This document shows, one piece after another, positions 1 to 13,000 of a stretch of DNA of 19,205 nt (position 1 is the first letter of the stretch; every line of letters begins with the position of its first letter). The notes beneath the pieces were generated by a model. The model was not told the origin of the DNA, did not search any database, and saw only the letters and a list, made by a program, of their open reading frames with translations. The DNA is from Brachionus koreanus. Lineage: Eukaryota > Rotifera > Eurotatoria > Ploima > Brachionidae. The position numbers and the translations under genes were made by a program. The DNA lies in NCBI GenBank assembly GCA_016987375.1, contig PJRA01000216.1, positions 597,732 to 616,936 on the forward strand, in the 5' to 3' direction.

Positions 1-795
1 CTTTGCTTTGTACCCCGTCATAAGGGATTTCACAAAATTTAAGTCAAATTCCTTCAACTTTAATTTAATGCGGTTAATCAGCTTTTTTTTCGAAAAGCCT
101 CTCGTTCAGACACAGAAAGTCTCATTTTAAAAATTTTTTTTTAAAAATTTGGGCAAATTAACTTAACTTTTGTCCATTTACTTATGCATCACCCGTTATA
201 TGTTTTTTTCTCTGAAAATGAAACGAAAGCTATAGTTTTATGTTTTTTTCTACCTTTTGAAATTTAGATGCAAAACTTTATGTTTTTTGTCTCTTTTTAG
301 AAAATAATTTTTGAAAAAAAAATATATTTGCTATTTTTAGTGTCTCTCTTTTTATATGTGTTTTTCTACTCCATCCAAATTTAAAAGATATGGAAAAAAA
401 TATTAAAATTTTTTCTTCTCTAATATCAAATATTCTATTTAACACTCAAAGGCCGGATGGATTTTTCGACCTATTTTATTTGACTCGGTTTTTTTACTTT
501 TTTTCATTGAAAATAAAATTTTTTTGTAATAAAAATTAAATAATTTTTTAGTATTTTTGATTTAAGATATGATTGAAAAAAAAAGCTATAAAAAATGGAT
601 AAATTTATTGAACAAAAAACAAATAGAGGGAGTAACCTTTGAATATTAAAGGAATTAAAAAATAATTAAAAAAGTAGCTTGAGCAAAGAGATTTATTTCG
701 AATAAATTGTAAATTAGTTTTTTTTGAAAAAAATAAAATAAATAAGATTGAACTTTTTTTCAAAGAATAAAATAAAAACGCCAAATAATTTCTTT
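1..795. other. Downstream flank of UBE4B, no gene seen
   Basis: AT-rich with long A and T runs. Within it, [18 protein letters not shown] words recur at about 198, 239, 279 and 355 (spacings 41, 40 and 76 bp), which looks like a decayed tandem array. No coding signal. Confidence 0.6.
692..697 (-). terminator. UBE4B: Candidate poly(A) signal of UBE4B
   Basis: TTTATT on the plus strand, AATAAA on the minus strand, about 100 bp past the UBE4B stop. A plausible distance, but the motif is frequent in such AT-rich DNA. Confidence 0.35.
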
Positions 796-1067
796 TTAAT
801 TCTGATGACTTTGTTCAATTTCAATTTGATTCTGTTTTAGCTTTCTTTTCAAATACATTTCACCATTTTTAACATTAGCTCTGATCCAATCGTGTATTTG
901 TTTCTGCAGATCGGCTTGACTTTCAAGCGAGTCTTCACTCAAAGGCATACGGTTGAAGGGATCAAAATTAGAGTTTAGTAAATGTCTCACAATGACTGAT
1001 CGCTCCATTATTTTATTACTAGTAGGCAATCGAACTGGATCAATCATCACTGTATCCATCAAAGGAT
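796..1067 (-). other. UBE4B: UBE4B terminal exon encoding the U-box
   Basis: The last coding exon starts by completing an Asp codon and reads [15 protein letters not shown], then [26 protein letters not shown] and [13 protein letters not shown]. This is the U-box fold, the E2-binding RING-like domain without zinc ligands, at about residues 1012-1085. A basic tail of about 15 residues follows ([13 protein letters not shown]...) and appears to extend past the usual family end. Stop codon is TAA at 798-796. Confidence 0.97.
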
Positions 1068-4000
1068 CTTAAATATAAATTCAAAATACATTTTTTTATT
1101 TAATTTTTTTAATTAATTCTATTTTACCTTTGAATTCATCTGGAGCATTATCTGTGTCAACGTCTACTTGACTATTCTGTTCAACAATTACTTCTACTTT
1201 ATCAGCCAAAGATTTAAATCTTTCAATTTCAATTTGAGATTTTATGTTAGCATTCGACATGCGTTTAATCGCATCAATGAATAGCTCTTTTTTATAGGAT
1301 CTCTTTAGAAAAAAAAAAAGAATTTAATTTCAAAAATAATAATTATCATTGTAAAAATAAAAATTCAGGTACTTCATCATTAGCTAGGGCTTCAGCAAAT
1401 CTCTCTTGATTTGATAAATTCAAATATATAGATGTGAGCAAATCTAGGAGGCGTTTGGGCTCAAAATTATATTCTTTTGGATTTTTCACTTTCAAATTAA
1501 TGCACCGTGGACCACAAAGTTGGTACAAATTAAAATTTAGCATGGCAGCTAGTTTATCAACAATTTCCTTTAAAATTTTTTTTTCTCTAATAAATTATAT
1601 AAATTTATTTCAAAATTTACATCAGTTAAAAATGGTTTATGAATGTGCTTGGTAATATAGCTGAACATTTCTACAGTTTCAGTGGCCAGAGTTAAATACG
1701 ATCTACACTGGCGTTCATCTTGAGCTAGCTGTGACTCTCTTTGAGTGCGAGCTTCCTTTTTTATTCATAAAAATAATTATTTTTATTAAAAAAAATTAGA
1801 ATAAAAAACTTGACTCATTTGGCTCCATTCTGCTTTGTTTTCGATCAAATTTTGAATCTCGTGTATTCGCTTTAAGCTTTCTAAACTTTCATCAAGTAGA
1901 TATGTTGCATCGTTTATGATCATATTAATAAAGCGAACAAATTGTTTGCCTTGACTGATACAGCGGTCAAAAAATTAAAAACACCTTTTGTTTAAACAAA
2001 ATTACTTAGATTCATGAATAAAAGCCAGCTGATATAGAGGTATTTCCCACAAAAATTTAAATATAACACTGATATGATATCTGATTTGAAATTTATCATA
2101 AAATTCACTACTAGCTCCAGTACGTTCGACATCTTTAATTTTTTTTATTGAACTTTTTTTTAGGCTTGATTTAATTAGCTTTTTTTACCTGAATAAAATT
2201 TCATCAAAGAACTGACAAGATCTCGGCCATCAAATCTTTGATAAACTAGCAAATTGTTGAAATAGTTGGCTTTTGGCTGCACCATTGGACATGATGTGAA
2301 AAATAGTTCAACAAATTTGGCCACAAGATATGGATTCTTTATTAAATTCGTTCCATTACACAAAATTAAATTTACAAATAAACTCAAATCTTCACTAGAC
2401 GGATCTTGTAGAGCATTTGGAAAATATCTTAAATAATAAAAAATAGAAAAAAATTTTAGATTAATTTACAGTGATTTTCTGCTTTTTGATTTTAACAAAA
2501 AATTAATGTAAAATATTGCAAATTTTCGTAAGTTTACACAAAAAAATATAAATTAAATAGATAAAATCATACGATTTTTTTTAAGGGTATGTTCTTGAAA
2601 TGAAAGATCAAAAGTGCTATAATTAAAGAAGAACGATCATAAAGACATTATTTGGAAAAAAACCAAATAAATTCTAATTTTTAAAGTTTTTAAAAATAAT
2701 TTTAATTTAAGAAAAAAATTAATACTCCTGATCGCACAGTTCAACAGCAAGTTAAAGCAAAAGAGAAATGTTTAAAGCTTTGCTGAAAATACACTTATTT
2801 TAAATAAATTTATTTCATTCAGCTATCATATTAAGTGATACTTATTATACGTTTAGTGATCATAAATTTAGCATAGACAAATGTAACATATCAACCAAAA
2901 AAAGAAAGATGCGCAAAAATGTTTGGTTTGGGATTAATATCAGCTAGACATATCTCGGAGCCTCTTCATATGCCAAAGTAGAATGCCATATGCCAAATGC
3001 GGGGTTTAATCATTGAATTATAGCTAAGTTAAATATTAAAAAAAATGAAAAAGTCAGTCGAGATTTTTATTTATAAACCAGTTTTTATTAAGTTTTGAAA
3101 ATAAAATTTTTTAATAGATAATGGCAAATTGTGAATGAATATTAAAATTTTGATGATCAAACACAAAATTTTAATATCTAAAAAAATTTTAGAGTGTTAA
3201 AAATATCTTTAATCAAAACATATTCTTTTTATTAATTTTTGAGCATATTTATTAATAAATTTATCACTGGCTTCAATATGTCTAAATTGTTGAATTAATA
3301 CAAGACGATAGCACAAATTTAAAAACTTTTCAAGAAATTTTTCCGTTTAATTTATTAAAATATTTTTTTAATTAAACCTTAAAATTTTTTTTTTTATATT
3401 AAATGAATTTTCATTTTAACTAGAAGAGAAATTTATTTTTTAAAAATTTTTCTTTTTTTAATAAATTTAAAATAAAGATAATAAAATATTTTTTTGATCA
3501 ATATCATTTGATTGATTCCTATGAAATATTTGAGGTTTTTGATTTATATTTCTTTATTTATTGCGTAAAAGTAAAATTTTACCATTGACAATCTCTGATA
3601 AAAATCTTATATAAAAATTGAGAAAAAAAATTATTTTTTTATTGAATTAAAATAGAAGATAATAAAATTTTTTTTAAAAACAATCCATCATACCCTTTAT
3701 ACCCAAAATAAATCTTGATTATATATTTTTGGTGTTTTATTTTTGTCTTTTTTTCATAAAAAAAATTATTTGTTTTGATCAAAATCAAAAGCCTCAGCAG
3801 ATATTTCATCGGATAAGAACATTGGAATCAATCAAAGTATATTAAATTGATTAATTTTTTTCATTCAGTCAAAATTTGTAAAAAATTTATTAATTTACTG
3901 AGTATAAAACAGCAGTAGTTCAGCAATATCCTCAACAAAGTATTCCGGCATAGCACTCCATTTAATTTCAACATTTTTTATTGTCAATGATTTAATACTA

Positions 4001-7000
4001 ATAAAATAATTTAAATGACTTTTATTATTGATTTTTAGTTTAAAACTTACTCTTTAATATCTTCAATATTCAGATAGCGCAATAGGACGTTGACGGCTAA
4101 TGAGTAGAATTTTAGACATGATTGAATTAACGAAGGATCGAATAAGATCACATCGGCGCTCAGCTTACTTGACAGCAAACGCTAAAGGCAATAAAATTTA
4201 AAAAAAATAAACAAATTTTTTTTAGTTCAATTAAAAATATTTCATAGTTAGAGGCCTACGGCTGGATATCCATTTTTGCTTTCTTTAATTAAAAAAAATG
4301 TTTTTGCAGCTAATTATCTATTTATCTATAGAAAAAATGCCTCACGTTAAATATTCTAATAGTTTTTTTTTTAACTTCACTTAAATGATACTATAAACCC
4401 ACAAGTTTTTAGCTCTAAATGCTTGAGCGATCGAAACAAAATTGAACTTAATCAATCAAGAGAAAATTGAAGCCAAATTTAAAGCTTAAATTTTATTATA
4501 GGATAAAAATTGTCATATTTGGTGACCAAGTCTCTTTCTCTCTAAATAGTTTAACTTATATCGTGTTTGTTTAAAGTCAACTATCACTAAAGATCGCTCA
4601 AGCGCAACCAAAAACGCTGACGACCACACAACTAGAAATGACAACCACGATTTAGCTCTAGTCCCTTTTTTTTTCTAATTTATTTTCTTTTTAAGGTTTT
4701 TATTTAAAATAAATTTCGTCTCATAATTGTTGTCTGATCATTGCTTTTAAAAAAATTTCTTAAAAATTTTAAGATAGAAAATAGTTTTAAAACAAAATGA
4801 GCGGTTTATCTACAAATAATTCATCTTCTAATTTAAAAATTGTCAAAACGGACATCAAACCAAGTGGAGAAGCGGTTCAATTAGTCCGGCCTTTGATCGC
4901 TACCAACAAATCAACAGATCAAATAGTAGGTGAACTAGTCAATCGATTCGACTACAAAACCAAAGATGTAAAAGCAGCCGAGTAAATTTAATTTTTAATG
5001 CTTTTAAAATAAATTTTAATTAATTAAAAAAAAATAAATCAACAAAAAGAAATGAATTGAATACTGTTCAACAAGCATTTGGCTCTAATTTGGCCCAAGA
5101 GTTGATTCAAAGCTATGATGGCAGTAATCTGGTTGCCGACTCGCAGCAGGATTTGGTAGGCGAAAGATATCTTGCCGAACAAATCAGACTAATTCAAGAA
5201 CAGCAAAGAACCACAAGTGTCTTGGACAAATGGGGTCATTTGCTGTATGAAGGCGAAAAAGATTATGTTTCAGCGTCCAAGGCCGACATACCTCCAATCA
5301 ATATTGACGAACAAAATTATGGTTCAAGTGCAACTTTGGAACAGCAGCAAGCTCAAGAGCAGGCTCAGTACATACAACAATTGCAGCAAATTCAGGAGCA
5401 ACAAAGACAACAGTTGCTCAGACAGCAGCAAATACAAGAGCAGATTGAACAACAACAAATGAGGCATTCTCAGAGCCAAAATTTGGCTCATTCGAACTCA
5501 TATCAGAGAGCTGCCAGTGTAGCGAGCACCCTTCCAGCTGGTTATGTACATTCCCAATCTGGTCTAAATGGCCGAACTTTGTCTGACATAAAATTGTCTC
5601 AATCTAAAGCAAATCAATTGGCTACAGCCCAATACAGGGCGCAATACGACGCTCAAATGGAGGCAATGACCAAATCAGAAGTAATTGCACAGGCTTATGC
5701 ACAAGCTCAGGCTGAATTTGCTGCTCAAAGCAAACTTGGACAATCTCAATCAGATGCCTATGCTCAAATTCAACAAGAGCAACAATATAAACAACAACAA
5801 CAACAACAACAACAATTATTACAACAACTACAACAACAACAACAAGAGCAAGAACAAGAAAATTTACGCATGGTCTACTCTAGACAATCGGCCGAATCGG
5901 CTCCAAATCAGACGAGTCCACAACTTGCGAATAAATTAAAAAAATCTGTGAGCGGAGTGCAGCAACAAAACACGACCTCCACCAAATTCTCCAATTCAAA
6001 TCTTAAATCGATCACTATTGATGCATATAATAGTCCACAATTCAAAGAAATGCTCGAACAATTGACCAAACCATTAACTGTTGCACCGGAACAAGTCAAC
6101 TATCCACCTGAATGGCCCTCTCAAGATAAAATTAGTAATTTAAACAATTTTTTTTTTATTTTTTAAATTATTAATAATTATTTATTCTAATTTAGATTTG
6201 TTGGCCGAGCCAATTTATATACCAGCACCAAATCCAATAGTAATACCTGCACCAAATATTTTAAATCTACAAAATTATTCCGAACAAAGTTTTAAAAGAA
6301 ATGATTTGGATGAAAGTAATTTTAGAAAATTTTAGCTTCATTTTGTTTTAAATCAAGTTGAATTTAATTTATTGAAAGGTTCTATTAAACCAACTGTGAG
6401 CTATTATCCACCATTAGATAATAATCAAGTATATGGCAAAAATTCTGGTTTTAGACAACTAAGTAAACTAAAATAATGATTAAAAATTTAGTTAATTAAT
6501 ATTTCTTTTTTGTTCAGATTTGGATGAAAGGACAATGTACCAGCAATAATAAATTAATCAAATGTCAAATGAAGCATAAACTATTTATCAATTTATCGAT
6601 AATATCGAAAAGACAATTGACTTAAAAAGTCGAAGTTTTAATTATTATTTTTTTTTCTTAAATTTTTTCGTCTTTTTTTTTTGGCACCAGCTTTAAAAGT
6701 TGAATTTCTATCAATAAACTATTTTTATGAGAAAACAATTATTTTTTTTCTTTTCTAAAACACACTCAAGCTACAAAAATTAACAAGTTTACAATTTCTA
6801 TTTTAAATCATTATTGTATATACAAACATAGATTTGTAGATAAGGCTTTTGTCATTATTGCCAATGCACACAAGCTTAGCTTGGTATTCCTAAGAATCCA
6901 ATTATTTCTATTGAATTTTCTTTGTTTGGAATTTAGTTCCTATCACTCTAATTTATTGTCGATAAAAATTTCAATCATTGCTGGAATCATGCTATATAAA

Positions 7001-10000
7001 ATCATTCTATTTTGTATATTTTACATTTAGTTTTATTCAAAAATAAACAAGAAGTGGATATTCCAGGAGAGACAGTAATCACTTTTTGACTTAGACTAAT
7101 TAAAGCTTAACCAGATTAAATAAAACAAGCTGTACTAACAATTTGGCACGGGCAAATTTTGGACAAAATTAATTACTAAAATGGTTCTGTTTAAAAGATA
7201 ATAAATTTTATAAAAAAAAAATAGAGAGCACGTAAGCGTAAATTTTTATTCTATACGAGAAATTTAAACTCCAAATGCCTAATAGGTATCATTAATTTTT
7301 AATTGTGATTGAGTCTAGTTATCCAAAATTGGGTTATTAAAATAAAAATAACAATTTTACTTTAATTAATTATTTTATGGGACAATAAATCAGCGATATA
7401 TATTATTTTTTTTGTTAAATCAATTTATAATTAGAGTTTTTATCTAAGTACCTGAAAATATTTTCCAAAATTGTTTCAAACATTAATATAAATTAAGAAG
7501 ATGCATTTTGGAATGTAATCAGAAAGATAGCTTTTTTTTTGCTAATTATCTCTTGTTAATTAAGTCAATATTATGACAGGAAAAATTTCAGTGATGTTTG
7601 ATTTTTAAGAAAAATAATTAAAAAGTTGTATTTTTGAATTTAAAAAGATGCATTCTTGACCATTAAAGCATAAATAATACGAAAAAATAACAACTTTTGG
7701 CACAAATATAATTACATTTCTATCTTTTGGAAATTTTTTTTTTGTTTTTTTTTTTTTGCTCTCTTGATTTTTCAATAATCATTCTGTCAATGTATTAATT
7801 TTGTCAAATCTTGAACATGTCGTTTTTAGTTTAGCTTATTTGTTTTTCTAAAAATTTAAAGAGAATTTTTGATTTTGTTGTTTTTGTTTTTATTGTGAGG
7901 AGACTAATTCAACAAGTTTGATCAAAAAATTGGCCGTTCAATTTTTAATATCAAGATTGATTCACCTTGGGCCAAATATCAATGTCACATATCTATTTGC
8001 ATTAAATTTTTCTATTGTCATTTTAATTTAAAGTAAAAAAATTCTATTAAATTTTTTTTTTGTATCATTGAACACCTGTTTTATCAGACTATAGAATTAA
8101 AATTCTTCAAGGAGCATAACATTTCGCCAATTACATCTAATTAAGATTAGTTTAATTGAAAAATTTTGCTTTAGCCAAGCGAAAATAAGGAAAAAATAAT
8201 AATTTTGCAATGCTTTGCAAATAATTTTCTCTCTACCTTAGGAGTAAATTTCTAATTTTAATTTTGACTAATAGCTTGAGAAACTAGTTATAGAAAAATT
8301 TCACTAATGGATGATAATTAAAATATTTGCCAATCTTAGCGTGGACAAGTTTGCCAGTAGACGCAATAGGAGGCAACAATTTCTAACTAATTGACAAATA
8401 CACACACACACACACACACACAAAATAGATGACCAAATCTTTATATATATTTTTTTTTTGTTCAGTGATTTGTTTATCTAATAAAAATGCAATAATGAAT
8501 CAATAGGCTTTAGCCTTTAGTGAATTTGTTTGCAAATATTTTGCCCCAAGAGCACCGTTTCCAATCTAAGAAAATTTAAAATATTTATTATTGCTAGTTG
8601 ACATATTTTGTTATCTTAAGTTTGATTAAAGATAAAATTGTTCAAATATATTTTCCTCTTTTCCCTAGACGATTAGCTCATTTTGTCAAATAATTCATCT
8701 TCTTTTTTCCCAAGTATTTATATTTTGTATAGCACTTTCCATCTAATGGAATCACACAACGATTATAGACGCGGCGAGGACGAGCTAGAGAGCAATTACA
8801 GCTACGGTTCGGGGGACGATGACCCGATTTTGACTGCCACAATCACATTTGATGTTACTGTGGATCCGAACGGGCAGGTAATAAGCGCGTCAGAGGCCCA
8901 GGTGATAGCCGAAGGTGTGCAGAGGAGTATGGACGACAGGGGCCTGGGCCAGCTGCATCATGACCCGCTTCCAATGGTCGAGCCTGCTAGCCATAAAGAC
9001 AACGACGACGATGCGGACTCAGACGATTCTGCGTCGACTTCCACCGATAGTCTTATGGAAAGAACCAAAAAGTACATGAGCGAGGAGGCTGGAATCATAA
9101 TCCTAAAGCGGACCAACCAAAATCCCAAAAATTTCAACATTAACTTGGATTTTGATGTGGAAAACTCTTTGTCAGAGAATGCGCTGAATGCGCAAGGAAA
9201 CAATTTTAATTTAAATTTTGATTTTGAGAATAGCTCGCAGTTAAGGGAAACTAAGGAGCCACCACAGGCCTGGGTAGATATAGATCTAATGATAACAAGC
9301 AGTGCGACAAATAGTAAAATAGAAGAAAGACAATCGAATGAAACGTTTGAAGACATAAAAAATGCTTTAAGAAATCGAGCCTCAAATGATGCTCAGTATT
9401 GGCGCTCGTTAGACAAGTCAGATTCAAACGAGCCACAAAAAAATCAGAGTTTAATAGAGAACGATTTAGCTGGAGAGAGTCTAAATCGTTCCGAATTAAA
9501 AGACGAATACCCAGGTAGATTTGAGTGTAGAAATTTATGGCAAATTATTGTTTAAAAATAAAAATAAAAATTCACAACAATTAATTTTTGAAAACAATTT
9601 TGGATTAGATTACTTAATGCTTGAGTGAATCAAAGTGATGATGAAAATTTTTTGAAAAAATTTTATTTTTACGGAAATTTTAGTTTTAGGTTTTTTTTTT
9701 CTTTCATGCCATTTTGCATAAAATACCTCTTAAAAAAAAAAAAAAAAATTTATATATATTAAAAAGCAATATTTTGCCATTATTAGACCAGATTTTTAGA
9801 AAAGAAAGTTAATGTTTTTTAAAACATCTTAAAGGTTACCATTATTACGTTGATAATATAAATAGCCATCGGTAAGGAATGCAATTTGAAAAAAAAATAT
9901 TATTTTTTAATTTTAGAAATTAGAGTGATTAATGTTTAAATTGTAGAATTAATTTTATTAACCTAGAGAATAGCTTAGTTCATAAATATTTTTCTTGTCT

Positions 10001-13000
10001 ATTTCAATTTGGAAAATATTCTATTAATACTAACCATTGAATATTCAGGTTAACACCTAAAAAAAAAAAAAAATTTTTTTTCTTATCTTTTTGTTTATAT
10101 CAAAAAACTATTTGTTTTTAGTTGGTTCGATTTAGTACTAGTTCGCTGATTTATTATTAGAAATTTAATCAAAATTTTTTTTTTTTCTAAATTTTGAAAC
10201 ATTTCCCTCATTTTTAATTAATTTTCTCAAAAGACAAATGGAACGAAACTCGAACATAGAAAATGAGAGAGCTCGAATGGAGCTAATTGATAGATTAGTA
10301 GAAAAGGCATCTAGCAAGCAGAGTCCTAGTGAAAAAAATTCTTATTACACTGCCCAGCTTCCCAAAGTTGAAAATTTTAGCCTAGAAGACTGCATTGAAA
10401 GAGTCCTCGATAGTCAGACAGAAAGTCGACCAGGCCCAAATGAAGTTCCAGTGCTGAGGACTTTTGAGACATTGGATATTGATGCATTGACCAAAGGCTT
10501 CGAGCCTGAGGAGCTCAACGAAGGCAAGCTCGTTTTGTACATCACAGAAAAGCAATTATTACAATTGCTCAAACAACGTGCCATTGTTGTCCCAAATAAG
10601 AGCTCTCTGGACGATTTTTCTAATAAGAAATTTTCTTTAGTTGATGAAAAAATCGGGAGCAGACTTAATGGTCGCAAGGGTCCATCTCAAGTTGAGCTTA
10701 TTGTCAATCAAAATCAGCCTCAGTTATCCAAAATAACCGAATCTCAGGAAGACACTTTCAAAAAATCAGCTCAAGATAGTTTGCCAAGAGATGCTTACAA
10801 TCAACCAATTTATGAATCTAAACCAGGCAGAGAAAATTTGCCAAGAGATGCTTACAATCAACCAATTTATGAATCTAAACCAGGCAGAGATAATTTGCCA
10901 AGAGATGCTTACAATCAACCAATTTATGAATCTAAACCAGGCAGAGAAAATTTGCCAAGGGATGCTTTAAATGAGCAAAATTACGATACTAAATCAGGAA
11001 AAAAAAGTGGTCTCGACCAATTTTACAAGGATCAATACTTTCCTTCAAAGACATCGAATAAATCTGGAAGTATTCTATATGAGGAAACATTCGAGCATAT
11101 TCGAACTGTGTCAGAAGCTTCTGGTAAAGAAAATTTACCAAGTATTAAACCGGGATCAACTTCATTTAGTGATGATTATTATGCAAAAATTGGCTCTAAA
11201 GAATATCCAAGAACAAACAACCAATACACTAATTTTACTCCAGACCAGATATACTTGGATTCTGTAACAGCATCAAAAAATAGAGACTATCAAGTTGATA
11301 AGACTCTTTTAAACAAGGATACATTCGTGAATCAATCAAAATCAAATTCTTATCGAGATTCAATACCCAATAAGGTAATCAATCAAGCTTATCCCAACAT
11401 GGTATCTGAAATCTATCCGTCCGATAATGCCACAAAACAACCAAACAAAGATCTTACTGGTTTGCCAAAACAATACGCTGATAATCAATTTTATTCACAA
11501 GGATACGATGGATACACTCAAACTCAAGATTCCAGAAAATTAACTAATAGAGCCTCTAGTAATGGTGGACTGCAAGGTTCTGTATACATTGGCGACAACT
11601 ATCCAAATCAATCAAACATTATTGATGATGTGCTAAAAACAGCCTCTAAAATAACAAACGGCATTGATTATTCAACAATTATGCCAACAAATGATCTAGA
11701 TAATATTCAAACTTCTTCTTTGACAAACATGCATCCAAATTTGAGCTATTCTATCCAGGCGAGAGATTTAGAAAATCAGGCAATCACAGAACTGGACAGA
11801 TTGGTAAACAATTTGAGTTCAAGTGTAAAAGAAGATAAAATTGACTGGAATAAAGTACAAAATGATTATAAAAGCGAGGAAGCGCAGAACAAAGCAGGTG
11901 TTTTGCAAAATTATGTTTCATCATTGATCGAACATGAAAAAGCCAAAACAAATCAATTGGAGCAGTTGGACAGCGCATTAGGTCAAAAAATTGGCCAAGA
12001 TTTGGACAAATTGAAAGTTTTAGATGGATTCATTGACCGAGCAGTTAGTAGAGGCGAAGTCGTTCACGGAAGAAATGAAAGTGCCACTCATTCAATAAGT
12101 GTATTGAATGATTTGGTCAATCAACTAAAAGATAACATAAAATCTAGAAATTTAAAATTAGAAGAGTTCAAAACAGGACACAAAATTGTTATCAAAACTA
12201 CGAGACGATTGCCGCCCAAAGTTATATCACAAAGTGCTACAAATGTGGCCAACTGTAACAATCGATCATCTTTGGGCAAAAAAAGACTCTCGTCTTCTCA
12301 TCTAAACAGTTCTAGAACTAGAGTTTATGAACTAGGTGCCAAAGGCTTAAAGGATAAATCGCAAAATTCAAATTTTTTCAATTCAAAACAAAATGTTGAC
12401 TATTCGGTGCATTCTTATGAACCAATTGTTGATAGTTCTCTTGGCAAAGCTTCCACTGAGAAAATAAATAAATATTTGTCTGTTGTTAATACAGGAATCA
12501 ATAACAATGATTTGATACAAATTCATCCTTTGTTAAACAACAAAACTGATATAAACACAAAAACTAATTCTGGAAGAATTTCTCGTAATTATTTATTTAA
12601 TTAAAAAAAAAAATTTATTTGTTAAAAAATATTTCTTTTTAAAGCTTCTTTGTCTGTTAGGGAACCTGTGATGATAGGATCTAATAATTATCTAGAAGAA
12701 GTGTCAAAACACTTTGGCGGGCTTAAAGTAACCGATTTTCCTATGTATGTACAAGGACTTGAATTCAAAAAGAGCAAAAAATCAGGTAAGAACTGCGTTT
12801 GAAATGATTGAGCGATGTTTTATTTACTAAAATAATAAAGGTTTGAAAAAAAGTGGATCTATAGTAAAACAAACAGTAAACAATGCCAATAATAATATTC
12901 AATTTGTAAAAGTAAACAGTGCTGCTTCAGCAACAAACTCAAATCCGATTAAAGCACAATAATTATTGTAAACCATTCATAAAAATAGAAAATCATGAAA

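Larger units (their letters stand above)
796..4181 (-). other. UBE4B: UBE4B 3' exon block (exons 10-18, residues 597-1101)
   Basis: This block resumes the Ufd2 core exactly where exon 9 stops, with [16 protein letters not shown] followed by [19 protein letters not shown]. It continues through [18 protein letters not shown], the NPYLVAK region, [22 protein letters not shown], the [14 protein letters not shown] helix, [13 protein letters not shown] and [14 protein letters not shown], into the U-box. The introns are 53, 1,471, 56, 51, 54, 53, 70 and 60 bp. Phases agree at each join. Confidence 0.95.
6550..8745. other. Gene-free stretch between first and second nested genes
   Basis: About 2.2 kb of AT-rich sequence with no ORF that looks coding. 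It includes a (CA)n microsatellite at 8401-8422, T-runs around 7733-7758, and the short palindrome caagcttagcttg near 6871. It should include the 3' UTR of the upstream gene and the promoter and 5' UTR of the downstream one. I cannot place a transcription start. Confidence 0.7.

Noticed and set aside
198..369. Possible CRISPR-like or regulatory array of tatgttttttt words
   Set aside because: The units are T-rich and degenerate with uneven spacing in eukaryotic AT-rich DNA; simple sequence decay explains them.
1434..1655. Plus-strand 73-codon frame opposite UBE4B
   Set aside because: Antisense shadow of a well-conserved UBE4B exon, running across its intron boundary.
5685..5939. Poly-Asn frame in the Gln-rich gene
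   Set aside because: It is the CAA repeat read one frame off (AAC). The CAA frame continues across the exon and splices properly.
8958..9356. Minus-strand 132-codon open frame over the acidic gene
   Set aside because: It mirrors the plus-strand coding frame, with Ser/Leu/Phe-rich output opposite Asp/Asn-rich codons. No homology or splice context supports it.
12585..12604. Stop codon after NYLFN as the end of the large nested gene
   Set aside because: A good donor precedes it, and two downstream open exons join in frame through standard-length introns, ending in TAA at 12960-12962.
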